Of a stretch of 64,000 nt of DNA, positions 44,057 through 54,647 are shown one piece after another. Under the pieces are notes generated by a model. It made no database searches, was not told the origin of the DNA, and saw only the letters and a program-made list of their open reading frames with translations. The stretch spans positions 2,389,501-2,453,500 of the forward strand of contig CP012819.1 of NCBI GenBank assembly GCA_001936135.1. The letters run 5' to 3'. This DNA is from Saccharomycopsis fibuligera x Saccharomycopsis cf. fibuligera (taxonomy: Eukaryota > Ascomycota > Saccharomycetes > Ascoideales > Saccharomycopsidaceae). The translations under genes were made by a program, and so were the position numbers. Within the stretch, counting starts at the first letter, position 1. Each line of letters opens with the position of its first letter.

Positions 44057-44583
44057 ATCACCCTGTTATCAATTTTCTCGCTCTACAGCTTTGAGTCGGT
44101 AAGCAATATTCAAACAAAATAGTAATTTAGCTTTCAAGTGTAATTTCTGTTGGTGTTGAAGATTGACTTTTAGGATCATCGATTCTATATCTACCACCGG
44201 TTGGCGGTGTATTGTACCAAACAGTAGGAGGATAGCTGAACCCGCAGCTATTAGACCACTTGTGTAGGGCAAGCTTTTGAAACACCATACACCACTACAT
44301 TATGGAAACAGGTGATTCATGAAACCTCTTCCATTTATATTTACAGTTGCACTTCGTATATATGTAATTATGTGTTTGAGTAATGTATTTGCCAAAGTAG
44401 CAATATGCTTCCACTGGTTAGCGAAAACTGAGGAAGGTGAAAAATTCACCCAAAGTGTTAATAAGTATATTGGCAAATTTGCTGATATGCTCTGATATTA
44501 ACAATATACACTAAAAGGATCTAGATATCTTGCAGTTTGAGAATTCTTTAAACAAATCGTATCAGTACCTTCGAGTTGTTATT

Positions 44584-44622
<39 letters not shown>

Positions 44623-45935
44623 AAATATTTTTGCAAATATTTTTGCAAGTTTGAGTGAACGTAAATGCATTACTAGTGTGAAAGTATGCATGACCTATTG
44701 TACTGGCTGTCAACAACACAATTCTAGCAATCTGCCACTAAATTAAGCGTCTGGTTCAGACCTTACCAAAAAAGCCAGTATTTATACTTTTATGGTGTAA
44801 TATGTATGGACTGTGTCAGCCTTTTTTGTCATTAGTACTGCTTTTCTTTTGCGAGCGTGCGTGCGTTAGGTTAGCGCGGTGTTTAGAATGAGACAAAAAA
44901 TACGCTGGCCAGTGTCGATAATGGGCTGGCCGTCTTTAGACTTGTTTGAGATCAAACACCATTAATCACTACTGAATTCATGATTCAGGTTAAAATTGGA
45001 GAAATATCCGGCTTTAGTGTAGTTTCAGGAGTTGCACTTTCCTCGAGACTTTGGAGTCTCAACTATCATCCACAAACTATGGCCTATTTTCGAATCATAC
45101 TTCACAGATGTTAAATAAGAGCGACAATAAACTTGAAGTCGCGACTTAAATGCATAATGTCCACCGAGCACATTACTAAAAGCAGTGTATGGTATCTGTT
45201 AGATAGCATGAGTGGTCATTCATGTTTCTAGTCTTAACTGTAACATCAATTTTATTGCAGATGAGTTAAGAAACAACCTAGAATTTAAGTTTGGAGATGA
45301 TGGGTGTTCTGGCCTGCATCAAAAGTTTAGTAATTTCATACACATTTTCTAGCTCTAATGGCTTTTTCTGATAGATCAAAGATTATCATGTTTTCTATAT
45401 TGGTATGTTTGTGCATGTTATTTCACTCGGTGGGCATTTGCCTGCACGTTTGCTCCTTTGAAAGCAAAGAAAGATAATACGCAAGATATGCATTATGCCG
45501 CACTCAGCTGGAAAAGTATCTTAGAATAAATGCGCAAGTATATATATGATTCTAAATGCAAATCCAATACTTTGAGGTGTAGCTTTCCAGAACTATATGT
45601 TTGTGTTTATCATTCTACAGTCATTACTGAAAGATACAAATTTCAAGCGCGCTCATTTCGGCAATAAAAGGCCAATATCGGTACTTCAGAGAAATAAAAA
45701 AGTAAAATATATTCAAACGTATGGGATGACGAAAGTAAATGCAATGCAATGGGACCGCAAACAGTTTAAAAGTCTTATTGCAACAGAAAAATTTAAAACG
45801 TAAATCAACATCACAGATGCCGAAAATAATGAAGTTAAACAATTAAAGCAAACGAAGAAGATACAATAAATAAAGGGCAATCTGGAGAACTGAAAATCAA
45901 TATAATATGCTATCAAAAACATTGAAGTGAAAAAA
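44057..45935. other. 1.9-kb gene-free region
   Basis: Promoter of the GH17 gene and a long AT-rich stretch beyond it. A 36-nt T tract (44585-44620) is followed by two copies of a GCAAATATTTTT unit. Short frames at 45597-45803 and nearby look random. Confidence 0.55.
44585..44620. repeat. 36-nt poly(T) tract
   Basis: An intergenic T run upstream of the GH17 gene. It is followed directly by two copies of GCAAATATTTTT. Confidence 0.9.
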
Positions 45936-46431
45936 TCAAAATAAAAACAATCCAGAAAGTGCAAATATTGGTGACAAGTTGGCAACTTTTTTAATACCAT
46001 TGCCTTCGCTTACGGATGAGTATATGGTATTGAAGCTTATATTGCCTGTATTACTGGAAATCAAGGTTCCGTTGGCAAGGTAATGAAGCCAGATGATTCT
46101 GGTGGAGAAGTAATAGAAACTGAACTAGTGTTTTCTTCGGATGGTGTTGAGCTGGACGAAATAAAATTAGAACTTGTACTTGTCAATGGACAAAACTTGG
46201 TGTATTTGGTAGTAATGTCTTCTAAGTTCTTGTATTAGTGGTAATGCCAGTAGTTACAGCGCTCAGACTGCAACCGTGTTCCTCGCATGAGGTAATAGTG
46301 ACTATTGTTGTTTCAAAATCAGAGACATAGACAACGTCAGTGGAGGCTGTTGCATTACTAAAATTGAGACCTGCAACTGATGTTGACAAGAACAAAGTAA
46401 GCGCAGAAACGAAAGCAGTAAAGATCTTCAT
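45936..46431 (-). pseudogene. Frameshifted small GPI-type cell-wall protein gene
   Basis: Three consecutive minus-strand segments in three frames carry the ordered parts of one short wall protein. The first (46431..46222) has a signal peptide (MKIFTAFVSALTLFLSTSVAG) and a VTITSC-x-x-x-x-C ... AVTTGITT module, then a stop. The second (46219..46061) continues with KYTKFCPLTSTSS and Ser/Thr-rich sequence. The third (46058..45936) has a hydrophobic end (LSPIFALSGLFLF) like a GPI-attachment signal. Two frame changes therefore separate start from anchor. The same VTxTSC...TTG...YCPLTST module occurs in the intact GPI protein at 48.9 kb. It is either a young pseudogene or the product of sequence errors. 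Confidence 0.7.
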
Positions 46432-47168
46432 TTTGGGCAGCAAGTTTTGATATTGGTAATGAGATATCTTGGTGCTTAGAAAAGAGAGGGAAAAAAATGT
46501 ATGTTGTCATTTGATCAATACTATAGAAATCAAGCGAATCTTCACACAAAAGCAAAGGGAAGTATACCCTATTGAATACCTATCCATAATTTCAATCCAA
46601 ATTTATTATCCTTTTCTTATATAGAAAAAGAACATGTAATGTCAATCCACTATTTTTCTAGAGGCATACACTATTTTTAGAATGAACCATGCTGACTTAT
46701 GAGGCGCGTTTCTTGTGTAAATCCAATAATTCTGGAAGTGCTTCCCTTTGAAAATATTATTGAAAAAAAATTTACATAACCCTCAAATTCTAAGAAGCTG
46801 ATATATAGAATGCGTATTATTTAATGCACGGCCGTCTTCTCGGCAGTAAATTTACTTCTCCAAAACTTGAAATCCATTTTCATGTTGGCAAGCACGGACG
46901 GCGCACGGCAAATATCCAGCGGAAATCTTGAGAATTCCCGAATGCTGCAGCATCGGCTGTATCAATATAACAGGATGGATATTAATGAATTACGAAATGT
47001 ATTTCATAGTCAATTTTCACCTTAAATTTGGTACGAGGTTGTTTTTTTTTACATTTTACATGTTGAAGTCGATTGGAAATTTAAAAAAAAGAAAAGAATT
47101 TCATTTATAAATCCTTTAACTATACACAAATACAATCATTCCGAGCACTGTTTCTTTAATATTCAATT
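46432..47168. other. AT-rich intergenic region
   Basis: Upstream of the GPI relic and downstream of the small spliced gene. A frame at 46928-47110 looks random. Nothing else is seen. Confidence 0.55.
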
Positions 47169-47629
47169 TCAACTACTATTTCCTTTATGAGTTGGAGTTC
47201 TTCTCAAAGACACTGGAACAACAGAGTTGTCAATGCTTGTTAACGTATCATCCAAAAGAACATCAACTGACTTGATAGCATTAACAATAGCGTCTGGGAA
47301 TAATGATTTAACATACAAGACACTTGGAGCCAAAAGGTCACCAGTAGGCTCAACGATAGCGCCCAAACCCTGATAAGTTTCTAAATGGTTAATGAATTTA
47401 GAATGAACCTTATGAGTTTCTTGACTAGTCACTTCGCCACCGGCAACATCGGTAGCATTGCTTTCTTCCTCCACAACTGGGGCATCCTCATGCACAGCTG
47501 AGGCAGTAGTGGCATCTGGAGCGCCTGCTTCTGTGACGGTGGCAGATCTGAAAAATGTTAATATACAAATTATTTGACTTATGCTGAAAAACGTAAAACA
47601 TACTGTCCAAGGATTCTTCTGATTGGCAT
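47169..47629 (-). CDS. Small spliced protein, possibly perilipin-like
   Basis: A 134-aa protein. Exon 1 is 47629..47604 (MPIRRILG plus two bases). The 56-bp intron (47603..47548) starts GTATGT, has branch TATTAAC at 47563..47557 and ends TTTTTCAG 10 nt after the branch A. Exon 2 is 47547..47169. The join keeps the frame into SATVTEAGAPDATT. Without splicing the frame has no ATG start. An Ala/Glu-rich N-terminus is followed by FINHLETYQGLGAIVEPTG and a YVKSLFPDAIVNAIKSVDVL segment, then DDTLTSIDNSVVP. The pattern HL-Y ... K-x-D-x-L-D-x-x-L-x-x-V/I-D-x-x-x-P resembles fungal perilipin-like lipid-droplet proteins (Cap20/MPL1, yeast Pln1/Pet10), though this one is short. I would not name it on this alone. 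Confidence 0.65.
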
Positions 47630-48900
47630 TATGGCAGAATATTTGTTTGTGGGAAAAATATGTGATAAGCTGACGAGAGCCTTATTTTTTAAGCTTTGAA
47701 AACAAAGTGTTTAGAGAGAATAGAGCAAGAGTGTTTTTGGCAGTCCACTGAAACAGGGAAGTGTTATTTTATAATTTCAACAACAGTGTTGCAGTGAATG
47801 TTTTTTGTAAGTTTGATATGTGTTAAATGTCTAGGAGTATTTGAGAATAAAACGGTTAGAGATTTTTCATCGAGGTCTGAAATATATAGCTGGGTCTAAA
47901 GCTTGTGATTTTGGCTTTGTGCCATATTGTCATGCGGAAACGCAGCAAGTGGAGTTTTTGTGTATGGAACTGCATTCAAAATACGCAAGAAATTTTCGGA
48001 AGTTTGGCAAGCGGCCATAACACATTTAAAAGTCCTTTTTTAGACTGTTTTTGTTGTCTGTTTCTTGCATAAGTGATGTATACCATGAACAGAGCTTTTA
48101 TAAAAGCCGATGATACGAAATATCTAAGTTTTTATGTGAAAAATACGTAGAAAGCTACTCTGCCACGCCAATTATTCCAGCACAGCCCTACAGGAGGCTA
48201 TTAAAACAAATATATAAATCAAAAATATATTTATAAACCAAATTTTTGACAGAATAGAGTAAACATATGTTTTGGGAATTTAGGGTATTTTATTGCCTAT
48301 TTAGTTTGTGTCTGAAACGGAGTTTTTTCTCCAGCGTACGTCCGTGACTATAGCGCAAATATCTTCATTTGCTCAAAAAATGGATTTCTAACGAACAAAA
48401 CAACAAAAGAACTCAAATACTAAATCAAATTGAATACTATATGTTTATATGAACAGGATAATCAGTTGATGGATTAACGGCATACTGTTGCATCTATATA
48501 AGCAGCGTTGAAGTATACTCTATTACTAGAGTCAAGGAAACCATCTTGTTCAAAGTGATACAGCCTAGGCTTCTATAGACCACAACTAGTGTTTCATTTT
48601 ATTGACTTTCTTAAGCATGAAGCTCTAGAAGCGCTAATGTTAGCCACATATCTATGTGCACAAATCCTCTATCTTGGTATTAATGTGGACACATGCACCT
48701 AACTGCATATGCATGTAATCTCCAAACATGACTGCCAACATGGATCTTTATCTATATATACAGACAATGTTCCATGATTCTATCCAGTTACTTTCAAGAA
48801 AACGTCATATCGAATTTGATAATTATCTTATCTTGAAAATAGTTTCTTGGTAACTTGTATTTTCTAATAGCAACCAGTTTCTATAGCCAAGCTTTGAAGG
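47630..48900. other. 1.3-kb divergent promoter region
   Basis: It separates the small spliced gene (-) from the GPI protein gene (+). It is AT-rich, with several TATATAA-like stretches before 48900. No gene is visible. Confidence 0.55.
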
Positions 48901-50796
48901 ATGAAGTGGTATAATTTTTTATGGTTAATTTTATTACCCATTAACACAGTCAAAGCAACTGATGTGGTGATACGGAAAACAGTTACTGTGACGACTTACA
49001 CAGCTCCAAAAACTTCTTTTGTTACCCCAGGTTGCGGTTTTAGTAACGAACAATTGACATCTTACATTAAGAGAGCCGAAGCAGCAGTTTCTTCTTCCAT
49101 ATCATTTAGCAGTTCAACATCCACTTCTATGGCCAGCAGCTCAACTAAAATTTCACCCCTGAGGAAAACATCTTCTTTAAGAACTTCTAGTACCATTTCG
49201 GGAACATCACTCTCAGCTAGCAATGCACTCTCCCAACATAAATCTTCTGCAACAGTAATTGTTGAGAGTAGTAATTTATCTTCAACCGGCAGCACCTCCA
49301 TTTTTTCGAGTACGGAAGCTACAAATCTGAGTTCTCTGCCGAACTCTGTAACAAGAACCAAAAAAAGCTCATTAACTTCCATATTTAGTACACCAACTAC
49401 ACTGTTATCTTTTTTGGCCAAAACTAACAGTACAGCTTATATAAGCAGTATGTTAGTCAGTAAGAATGTTGAACAGTCAAAAACACAGACACTCTCCTCA
49501 CTTCATTCGCATTCTTCTGCATTAACGAATTCTATAATTACAATGAATACAAAAGAGGAAAATATAGCTTCAACCAGTATTTTACCAACTACAGTTTGCT
49601 TAGATAAGTCGTGCACTACATTATCTATTACCACCGGCGTTGCTCTTAGTACTATTTCCGTGAATGGAAAGGTTACTACCACTACTGCCTTTGTACCTTT
49701 GGCATCCAGTGTTACAGCAGTGTTAAGAGGTAATGATACATCCAAGGCTATAACATCTACAGTATCCAGTATTGTTCAAGCTGCTGAAAGCCTGGCAGTA
49801 TCTTCTAGCCACATTTCATCGAAAATAATAATAGGTACCACTTCATTTTTTCCAATTATTACATCTTCTAACTTCACGACATATAATACACTGCAAATTG
49901 CAAGTATTAACAACCGTTACAACAGTTCTGTTGCTTTTCAAAAACCCCCAGATACTATCAGAATATCGAAATTTTCAAGCCTCGAGGTAACTGTTACCTC
50001 TTGCTTAAGAGGAGCCTTCATAACAAAAGCGGTGACAACTGGCATCGCATATGTCACTAAAACTGAAAATGGAATAATCAATTCGTATACCACCTATTGT
50101 CCATTAACTAGCACCAACTACAGAACAGAGAGAAACTTATCAACTATGCCCTCTAACACAAACATTTATTCTACTAATATAGCCACGAGTGTCACATCAA
50201 CTACAACAACAACTTACAGTACATACACAGTTCCATATTCCACATCAGGAAACTACAAATTGTCAGAACCCCAAGGAGAATCTGCCCTATTGAGCCAAGA
50301 GGGAATTATTCAGTCTGGCACTCAAGCAACCAGTGTATCAACTTTTTATACAGCAGAAAATAACATAGCTACTCAAAAAGAAGATGTTGCCAATAAGGCA
50401 GCAGTGAGCTTCGGTTTTCTCAGTACCAACACTCTTTCAGACGCATATTTGGCTGAAAGTACTCTTGCAAAGCACCTGTCTTCTGATTATGCCACTGTTA
50501 CTATTGCTCCATCTTCAGCGTACTCGTATGTTAATACAGAAAATTCTGCTACACACATCTCACCATCACCTTTGTTCTCAAACACCTCAGCGGCAGTTTA
50601 TGTTCAAAATATCAACTACACCAGTCCTTATTCTTCAAATAACTTATCCTCTTCAGTACCAGATAAATCCCAGCCAGATAAATTCTATTCTCTGCCTTCA
50701 GATATAATTACCCAATTCAATAGTGGCTTACCAGCTGGTGAAAATATTAACATTCTCAGTGCTTTAATGGGAATGCTTTTAGTATTGATAATGTGA
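48901..50796 (+). CDS. Ser/Thr-rich GPI-anchored cell-wall protein
   Basis: A 631-aa predicted mannoprotein. A signal peptide (MKWYNFLWLILLPINTVKA) is followed by a very long Ser/Thr-rich stalk. Two copies of a Cys module are visible. One reads TTVCLDKSCTTLSITTGVA (about 233-251). The other reads VTVTSCLRGAFITKAVTTGIA followed by SYTTYCPLTST (about 362-405). Such VT-x-TSC ... TTG ... YCPLT modules occur in Candida Eap1/Pga and yeast flocculin-type wall proteins. The C-terminus (LPAGENINILSALMGMLLVLIM) fits a GPI-attachment signal. Several CTG codons fall inside Ser runs, as expected if CUG is Ser. Role: wall structure or adhesion; the ligand is unknown. Confidence 0.82.
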   Translation: MKWYNFLWLILLPINTVKATDVVIRKTVTVTTYTAPKTSFVTPGCGFSNEQLTSYIKRAEAAVSSSISFSSSTSTSMASSSTKISPLRKTSSLRTSSTISGTSLSASNALSQHKSSATVIVESSNLSSTGSTSIFSSTEATNLSSLPNSVTRTKKSSLTSIFSTPTTLLSFLAKTNSTAYISSMLVSKNVEQSKTQTLSSLHSHSSALTNSIITMNTKEENIASTSILPTTVCLDKSCTTLSITTGVALSTISVNGKVTTTTAFVPLASSVTAVLRGNDTSKAITSTVSSIVQAAESLAVSSSHISSKIIIGTTSFFPIITSSNFTTYNTLQIASINNRYNSSVAFQKPPDTIRISKFSSLEVTVTSCLRGAFITKAVTTGIAYVTKTENGIINSYTTYCPLTSTNYRTERNLSTMPSNTNIYSTNIATSVTSTTTTTYSTYTVPYSTSGNYKLSEPQGESALLSQEGIIQSGTQATSVSTFYTAENNIATQKEDVANKAAVSFGFLSTNTLSDAYLAESTLAKHLSSDYATVTIAPSSAYSYVNTENSATHISPSPLFSNTSAAVYVQNINYTSPYSSNNLSSSVPDKSQPDKFYSLPSDIITQFNSGLPAGENINILSALMGMLLVLIM

Positions 50797-50927
50797 AAGT
50801 TGAGTTACAATTAATTCAATTCGTTTTGCAAACAATAATTTGCAATTTGACCTTTTTGTTTCAGGTTTATTTTGTCAGTTCCTTCCTTTGATAGACAGTT
50901 AGACTAGAGTAATTACTTAATAAATTA

Positions 50928-50964
<37 letters not shown>

Positions 50965-51339
50965 TTTCTTTTGAACTTCAACGATTTAGCTATGTAATTT
51001 TCTTATCATCACCATCCGTTGAGCTTTGTTTTTTCAACCTTGGTTTGGTAAGCTTGCTCAGACGAGACGCTCGTGTGGAACCATCACCGTTTTTATCAAT
51101 ATTCTAGACATTGAGCCGGGTACCCATAAAACCATCCTGCAAGAGATCAAGTATCACAATTCGGACAGATCAATTTAAAATCAATATATGAAAGCAAACC
51201 AGACATATTGAGCGAAGCATTTGCAGCTTTGAAGCGTTATTTTTTTCAGCTTAATGCAAAGAAGTAGACCTACCTGGAAAATATAGCTTTGTTTAACAAG
51301 AATGCTGTTCCATATTCATATAAGAGCCAAATTTATAAT
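50797..51339. other. Intergenic region upstream of ERF4
   Basis: The 3' flank of the GPI gene with a 32-nt T tract (50930-50961), then the ERF4 promoter. The ERF4 frame extends to a TTG at 51289 but no ATG precedes 51340. Confidence 0.55.
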
Positions 51340-52404
51340 ATGACCAACAAGCAGCACTTTTCTGAATCGTCAAGACCAGTAAATGTTTCATCCTCAATGA
51401 GTATCAATAACAATAGCAACAATATTGTTATCCAACAGAGTGAATTTAATGAGTCTAAACAAAATCAAAGTCCGTTTTCAGGCTCTACTATCTTTGAACA
51501 CGAAGATCCAGGCGATCGTCTGTTCCAAGATCATATCAACAGGAATTTAAATAGCGCAAGTAACAACAATGCCATCAACGGAAGCAATGCCCAAGATACG
51601 GCTTACGCTGAAACTCCCAATATTACATCTAGTTTACAAAATTCTGAATTTTTGGCAGCCGTTCCACAGGCTGGTAGCATAGAACATACCAACAACGATA
51701 ATAATGAAACCACTAACAATAACAATACTGTCAACGAAAACAGCGAAGATCTTTTATTTTTTAACTACCACGAATACACAATTGAAAAATATGAATCTCT
51801 TGATACCCATGTTTATAAAAAACATGACCATCCTCTCATAATTACTCATTTCCCTAACCCATATGTTGATCCATCTAGTGATGAATATAAAACTACGCGG
51901 GTGGTAAGAGTACCACGGATGTACAATGAGCCTTCTAACAGTAACAATCTGTTTCCACAATTTCTGCAACTTATTCCTGGGTTTGAAGAAGCGGCGATTG
52001 TTGACCCCATGGAGAGCCTGCTGGGCCAAAATATAAATAAGTTTATACCCAAAGGTAAACATTACGGCCAACTTTATGGCTGTTCTTCAGTATCACCTCT
52101 TTCAAATTATATAAGCCCATCAGAGTTTGAAGCTATTCTTAACAGAGTCAACGAGTATTTGAAGGACGCTTTGAATGCACTGAAATTTGAAAACGTTTTG
52201 AGTGGAATTGCTAATTTTATCACAATGTGGATATTTGATCGATTGATAAAAAATCACTCCAAGAGAAAGTTGCAAGAGCTAGAAGACTATGTACGTGAGA
52301 TTAATGATGCTCAACTACGTAACAAAAAAATCAAGATAGTTAGCCCGCGACGCTCGGGCTATGTCTCGCTTGATTTTGTGATTCCCAAGCCTACTCTTGG
52401 TTGA
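51340..52404 (+). CDS. ERF4: Ras palmitoyltransferase regulatory subunit Erf4/Shr5
   Basis: A 354-aa ER protein that pairs with the DHHC enzyme Erf2 to palmitoylate Ras. The first ATG is at 51340 (MTNKQHFSESS). The N-terminal 140 residues are Asn/Ser-rich. The Golgin-A7/Erf4 domain covers about 150-354: ITHFPNPYVDPSSDEYKTTRVVRVPRMYN, the FPQF-x-QLIPG motif, GCSSVSPLSNYISPSEFEAILNRVN, a hydrophobic region ENVLSGIANFITMWIF, and KIVSPRRSGYVSLDFVIPKP. All of these match S. cerevisiae Erf4 closely. The codon at 51964 in FPQF-x-QLIPG is CTG, where Erf4 relatives have Ser, a direct hint of CUG reassignment. Confidence 0.92.
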   Translation: MTNKQHFSESSRPVNVSSSMSINNNSNNIVIQQSEFNESKQNQSPFSGSTIFEHEDPGDRLFQDHINRNLNSASNNNAINGSNAQDTAYAETPNITSSLQNSEFLAAVPQAGSIEHTNNDNNETTNNNNTVNENSEDLLFFNYHEYTIEKYESLDTHVYKKHDHPLIITHFPNPYVDPSSDEYKTTRVVRVPRMYNEPSNSNNLFPQFLQLIPGFEEAAIVDPMESLLGQNINKFIPKGKHYGQLYGCSSVSPLSNYISPSEFEAILNRVNEYLKDALNALKFENVLSGIANFITMWIFDRLIKNHSKRKLQELEDYVREINDAQLRNKKIKIVSPRRSGYVSLDFVIPKPTLG

Positions 52405-52643
52405 TTTCCAAAGCATACATAAGCTCACCAATATACTTGTATATAACACTAATATTTATTGATGTAAAGCTGCGCGCGGATTGTGAGCCCCGATGGGCGA
52501 TGTATCAAAAGTTGGGAGAATGTAAGTAAACGGTGCCAAAAGACGGATAGTGATGATGTCGATATTGCACGTAAAATAGATTAAGAAACTATTGTGACAG
52601 ACTAAATATATCTTCTGCACAAAACCTGCATTCTCCTAATAAG
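52405..52643. other. Short intergenic region before RIM21
   Basis: A 239-bp gap between two genes on the same strand, holding an ERF4 terminator and RIM21 promoter. No gene is visible. Confidence 0.5.
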
Positions 52644-54647
52644 ATGAAAATGAAGAGAAACCTCATATGGAGGTCGCCTGAAGATAACATAAACTATTCA
52701 TCATGCAACAACATTGATTTATCCGGTGTGTTAATACCAGCGCTAAAGTCATCACCGTTAATCGCTTCCTCCAGTGATAATGATAATACCAAGGACAACA
52801 TCGAAATAAATCAGGACCGTTTACCTACGCACCTCACAAACATGAAATATATGCCAGGGTGTTATGGGCAAAAGCCAGTATATTCAGCCAATAAGAAGTT
52901 TGGTCTTAAGACGCTTCCCATAGTTGATAACGATTGGACCTCTTTCATAAACCAGAGGAAGGAGGGGGAGTTTATGTACAGTGTGTACCCGACAATATAC
53001 TCAGTAACAGCCGCAACAGTGGTTACTTGCTTTTTGACCGTGATTGTTTTTACCAATACTCAAAAGCCAAGTTTTTTGCTTATATTGGGTTGCTTATTGA
53101 GCTCCATAAACTTGATCTATTTGCTGACAAGCACAATGAAATTTCTTAGTGGGACAATAAGCTTAGGGATGGCTTCAGGAGAGAATTTGTTAGATAGCAT
53201 ACAAAGTAACTTAAGCTTTAACATCATTGACCTTTTTTCGGTTTTCATTCTCCAACTTTGCCAAGTGCAAATTATAATGAGACTTTTTTCAAGACAAAAA
53301 GAGAAACGTTTTACGTTTGTAATGGGTGTATCGTTGTCTATTATATCACAAGTCATTTGGGCAGTTTCAACATTTCATACCATGAAGCATACCGAAGTTA
53401 CCGCTGAATATGATCCTGATGAAGATACTTTAAGTATATTGCCAGCATTTATTTACTTGTTGAGAATTGCTATGAGCGTCATGTATTCGGTATTGATTTG
53501 TATTTACTGCTTCATCAAGCTTGAGTTTATCATGAAAAAGAGCTTAATTTTGATATCCTTTGTTAGTATTCTCTCTACTAATTTGCAGTTTGCATTTTTT
53601 ATTGCTGACGTGGCTAACGTATGGGTTGCCGAACTTTCTGAAGTTTTCAATGCGGCTGGTTACGTAGTTTCCACCGTTATTGTTTGGGAATGGATTAATA
53701 GAATTCATGCTAGTGAAAGAGCTAAACAAAGTAAAGGTATTTTGGGCCGACCGTTTTACGAAGAGGAATTGCAAGGTGCTAATAAAGTTGACCGCATTTC
53801 ATTGTTCGTACCAGAGGAAGAAAAAAATTTGTTTGGTTATGCGGATACACAAGATAATAATCACGATAATGATAGCTTTGATGGCAGGCCAACTGAAGAA
53901 ATTACTGGCAACGGTAATTTTGAACATTCAGCTGCAAATGATGCAAACACAAACAAGAAATCACCACTTCAAGCTCGTAATTTGAATGCTAAATTACATG
54001 ATTTTGTCTCAAATCAACAGCTTAAAACAAGAGAGTTCGTTTCATCTACCATTCCGGAAATCATTATGAAAACCACAAATACTTTCTTGTATTTGACGGA
54101 TCAGATTATTGCTTATGGTTTGGCGGTGCCCCGTTCAGTTTCTGTCAACAGCAGAGAACGAAGAGAAAAAAGGCGTATTGAAAAGAAACTCAAGAGAAAT
54201 CGTCGTCAGCAACGTTTTGCGCGTGATAACAACAATAATTATGATGATTATGGATCCAACTTGGACGACAGCAGCGACTCAGGGCTATTTCGTAGACTGA
54301 ATCACTACAGCGATAGTTATACAGCAATCAACACCAATAATACAGGCACAAATACTCTACGTGGAAGCAACAACAATAGACAAGGTGAAGGCAGAAATAG
54401 CTCAAACAGCAGCGATAATGGACACAATGAGAATCCTATTTTTATATACACAACTGCAGAAGTCAATGTAAATCAAACTGAAAGTGACTCTGAAAGCGAC
54501 TCTGAAAGTTACGAGAACAGAGATGAGGAAGATGACCAGATATTTAGATATATCGATGATGCTTTTGAGGGTGCAAATACAAGAGGTGAAACTATTGAAG
54601 CACATTATGTTTCTAGAGATAGTTTGGCCCACCAGCACGATCACTAA
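52644..54647 (+). CDS. RIM21: PalH/Rim21 alkaline-pH sensor
   Basis: A 667-aa plasma-membrane sensor of the RIM101 pathway. It responds to external pH and lipid asymmetry and starts Rim101 cleavage through ESCRT-bound Rim20/Rim13. An N-terminal lumenal segment contains the family SCNNIDLSGVLIP motif. About seven TM helices lie at residues 110-355, including the conserved FNAAGYVVSTVIVWEWINRI end. A long hydrophilic C-terminal tail follows, with Asn-rich and acidic stretches (SESDSESDSES near 615-625) and a basic REKRRIEKKLKRNRRQQR patch. Rim21 and Dfg16 are paralogues of one family. The N-terminal motif favours Rim21, but Dfg16 is not excluded. Confidence 0.85.
   Translation: MKMKRNLIWRSPEDNINYSSCNNIDLSGVLIPALKSSPLIASSSDNDNTKDNIEINQDRLPTHLTNMKYMPGCYGQKPVYSANKKFGLKTLPIVDNDWTSFINQRKEGEFMYSVYPTIYSVTAATVVTCFLTVIVFTNTQKPSFLLILGCLLSSINLIYLLTSTMKFLSGTISLGMASGENLLDSIQSNLSFNIIDLFSVFILQLCQVQIIMRLFSRQKEKRFTFVMGVSLSIISQVIWAVSTFHTMKHTEVTAEYDPDEDTLSILPAFIYLLRIAMSVMYSVLICIYCFIKLEFIMKKSLILISFVSILSTNLQFAFFIADVANVWVAELSEVFNAAGYVVSTVIVWEWINRIHASERAKQSKGILGRPFYEEELQGANKVDRISLFVPEEEKNLFGYADTQDNNHDNDSFDGRPTEEITGNGNFEHSAANDANTNKKSPLQARNLNAKLHDFVSNQQLKTREFVSSTIPEIIMKTTNTFLYLTDQIIAYGLAVPRSVSVNSRERREKRRIEKKLKRNRRQQRFARDNNNNYDDYGSNLDDSSDSGLFRRLNHYSDSYTAINTNNTGTNTLRGSNNNRQGEGRNSSNSSDNGHNENPIFIYTTAEVNVNQTESDSESDSESYENRDEEDDQIFRYIDDAFEGANTRGETIEAHYVSRDSLAHQHDH

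Noticed and set aside
51289-51339. 17-residue N-terminal extension of ERF4
   Set aside because: The upstream frame starts at TTG; the first ATG is 51340.
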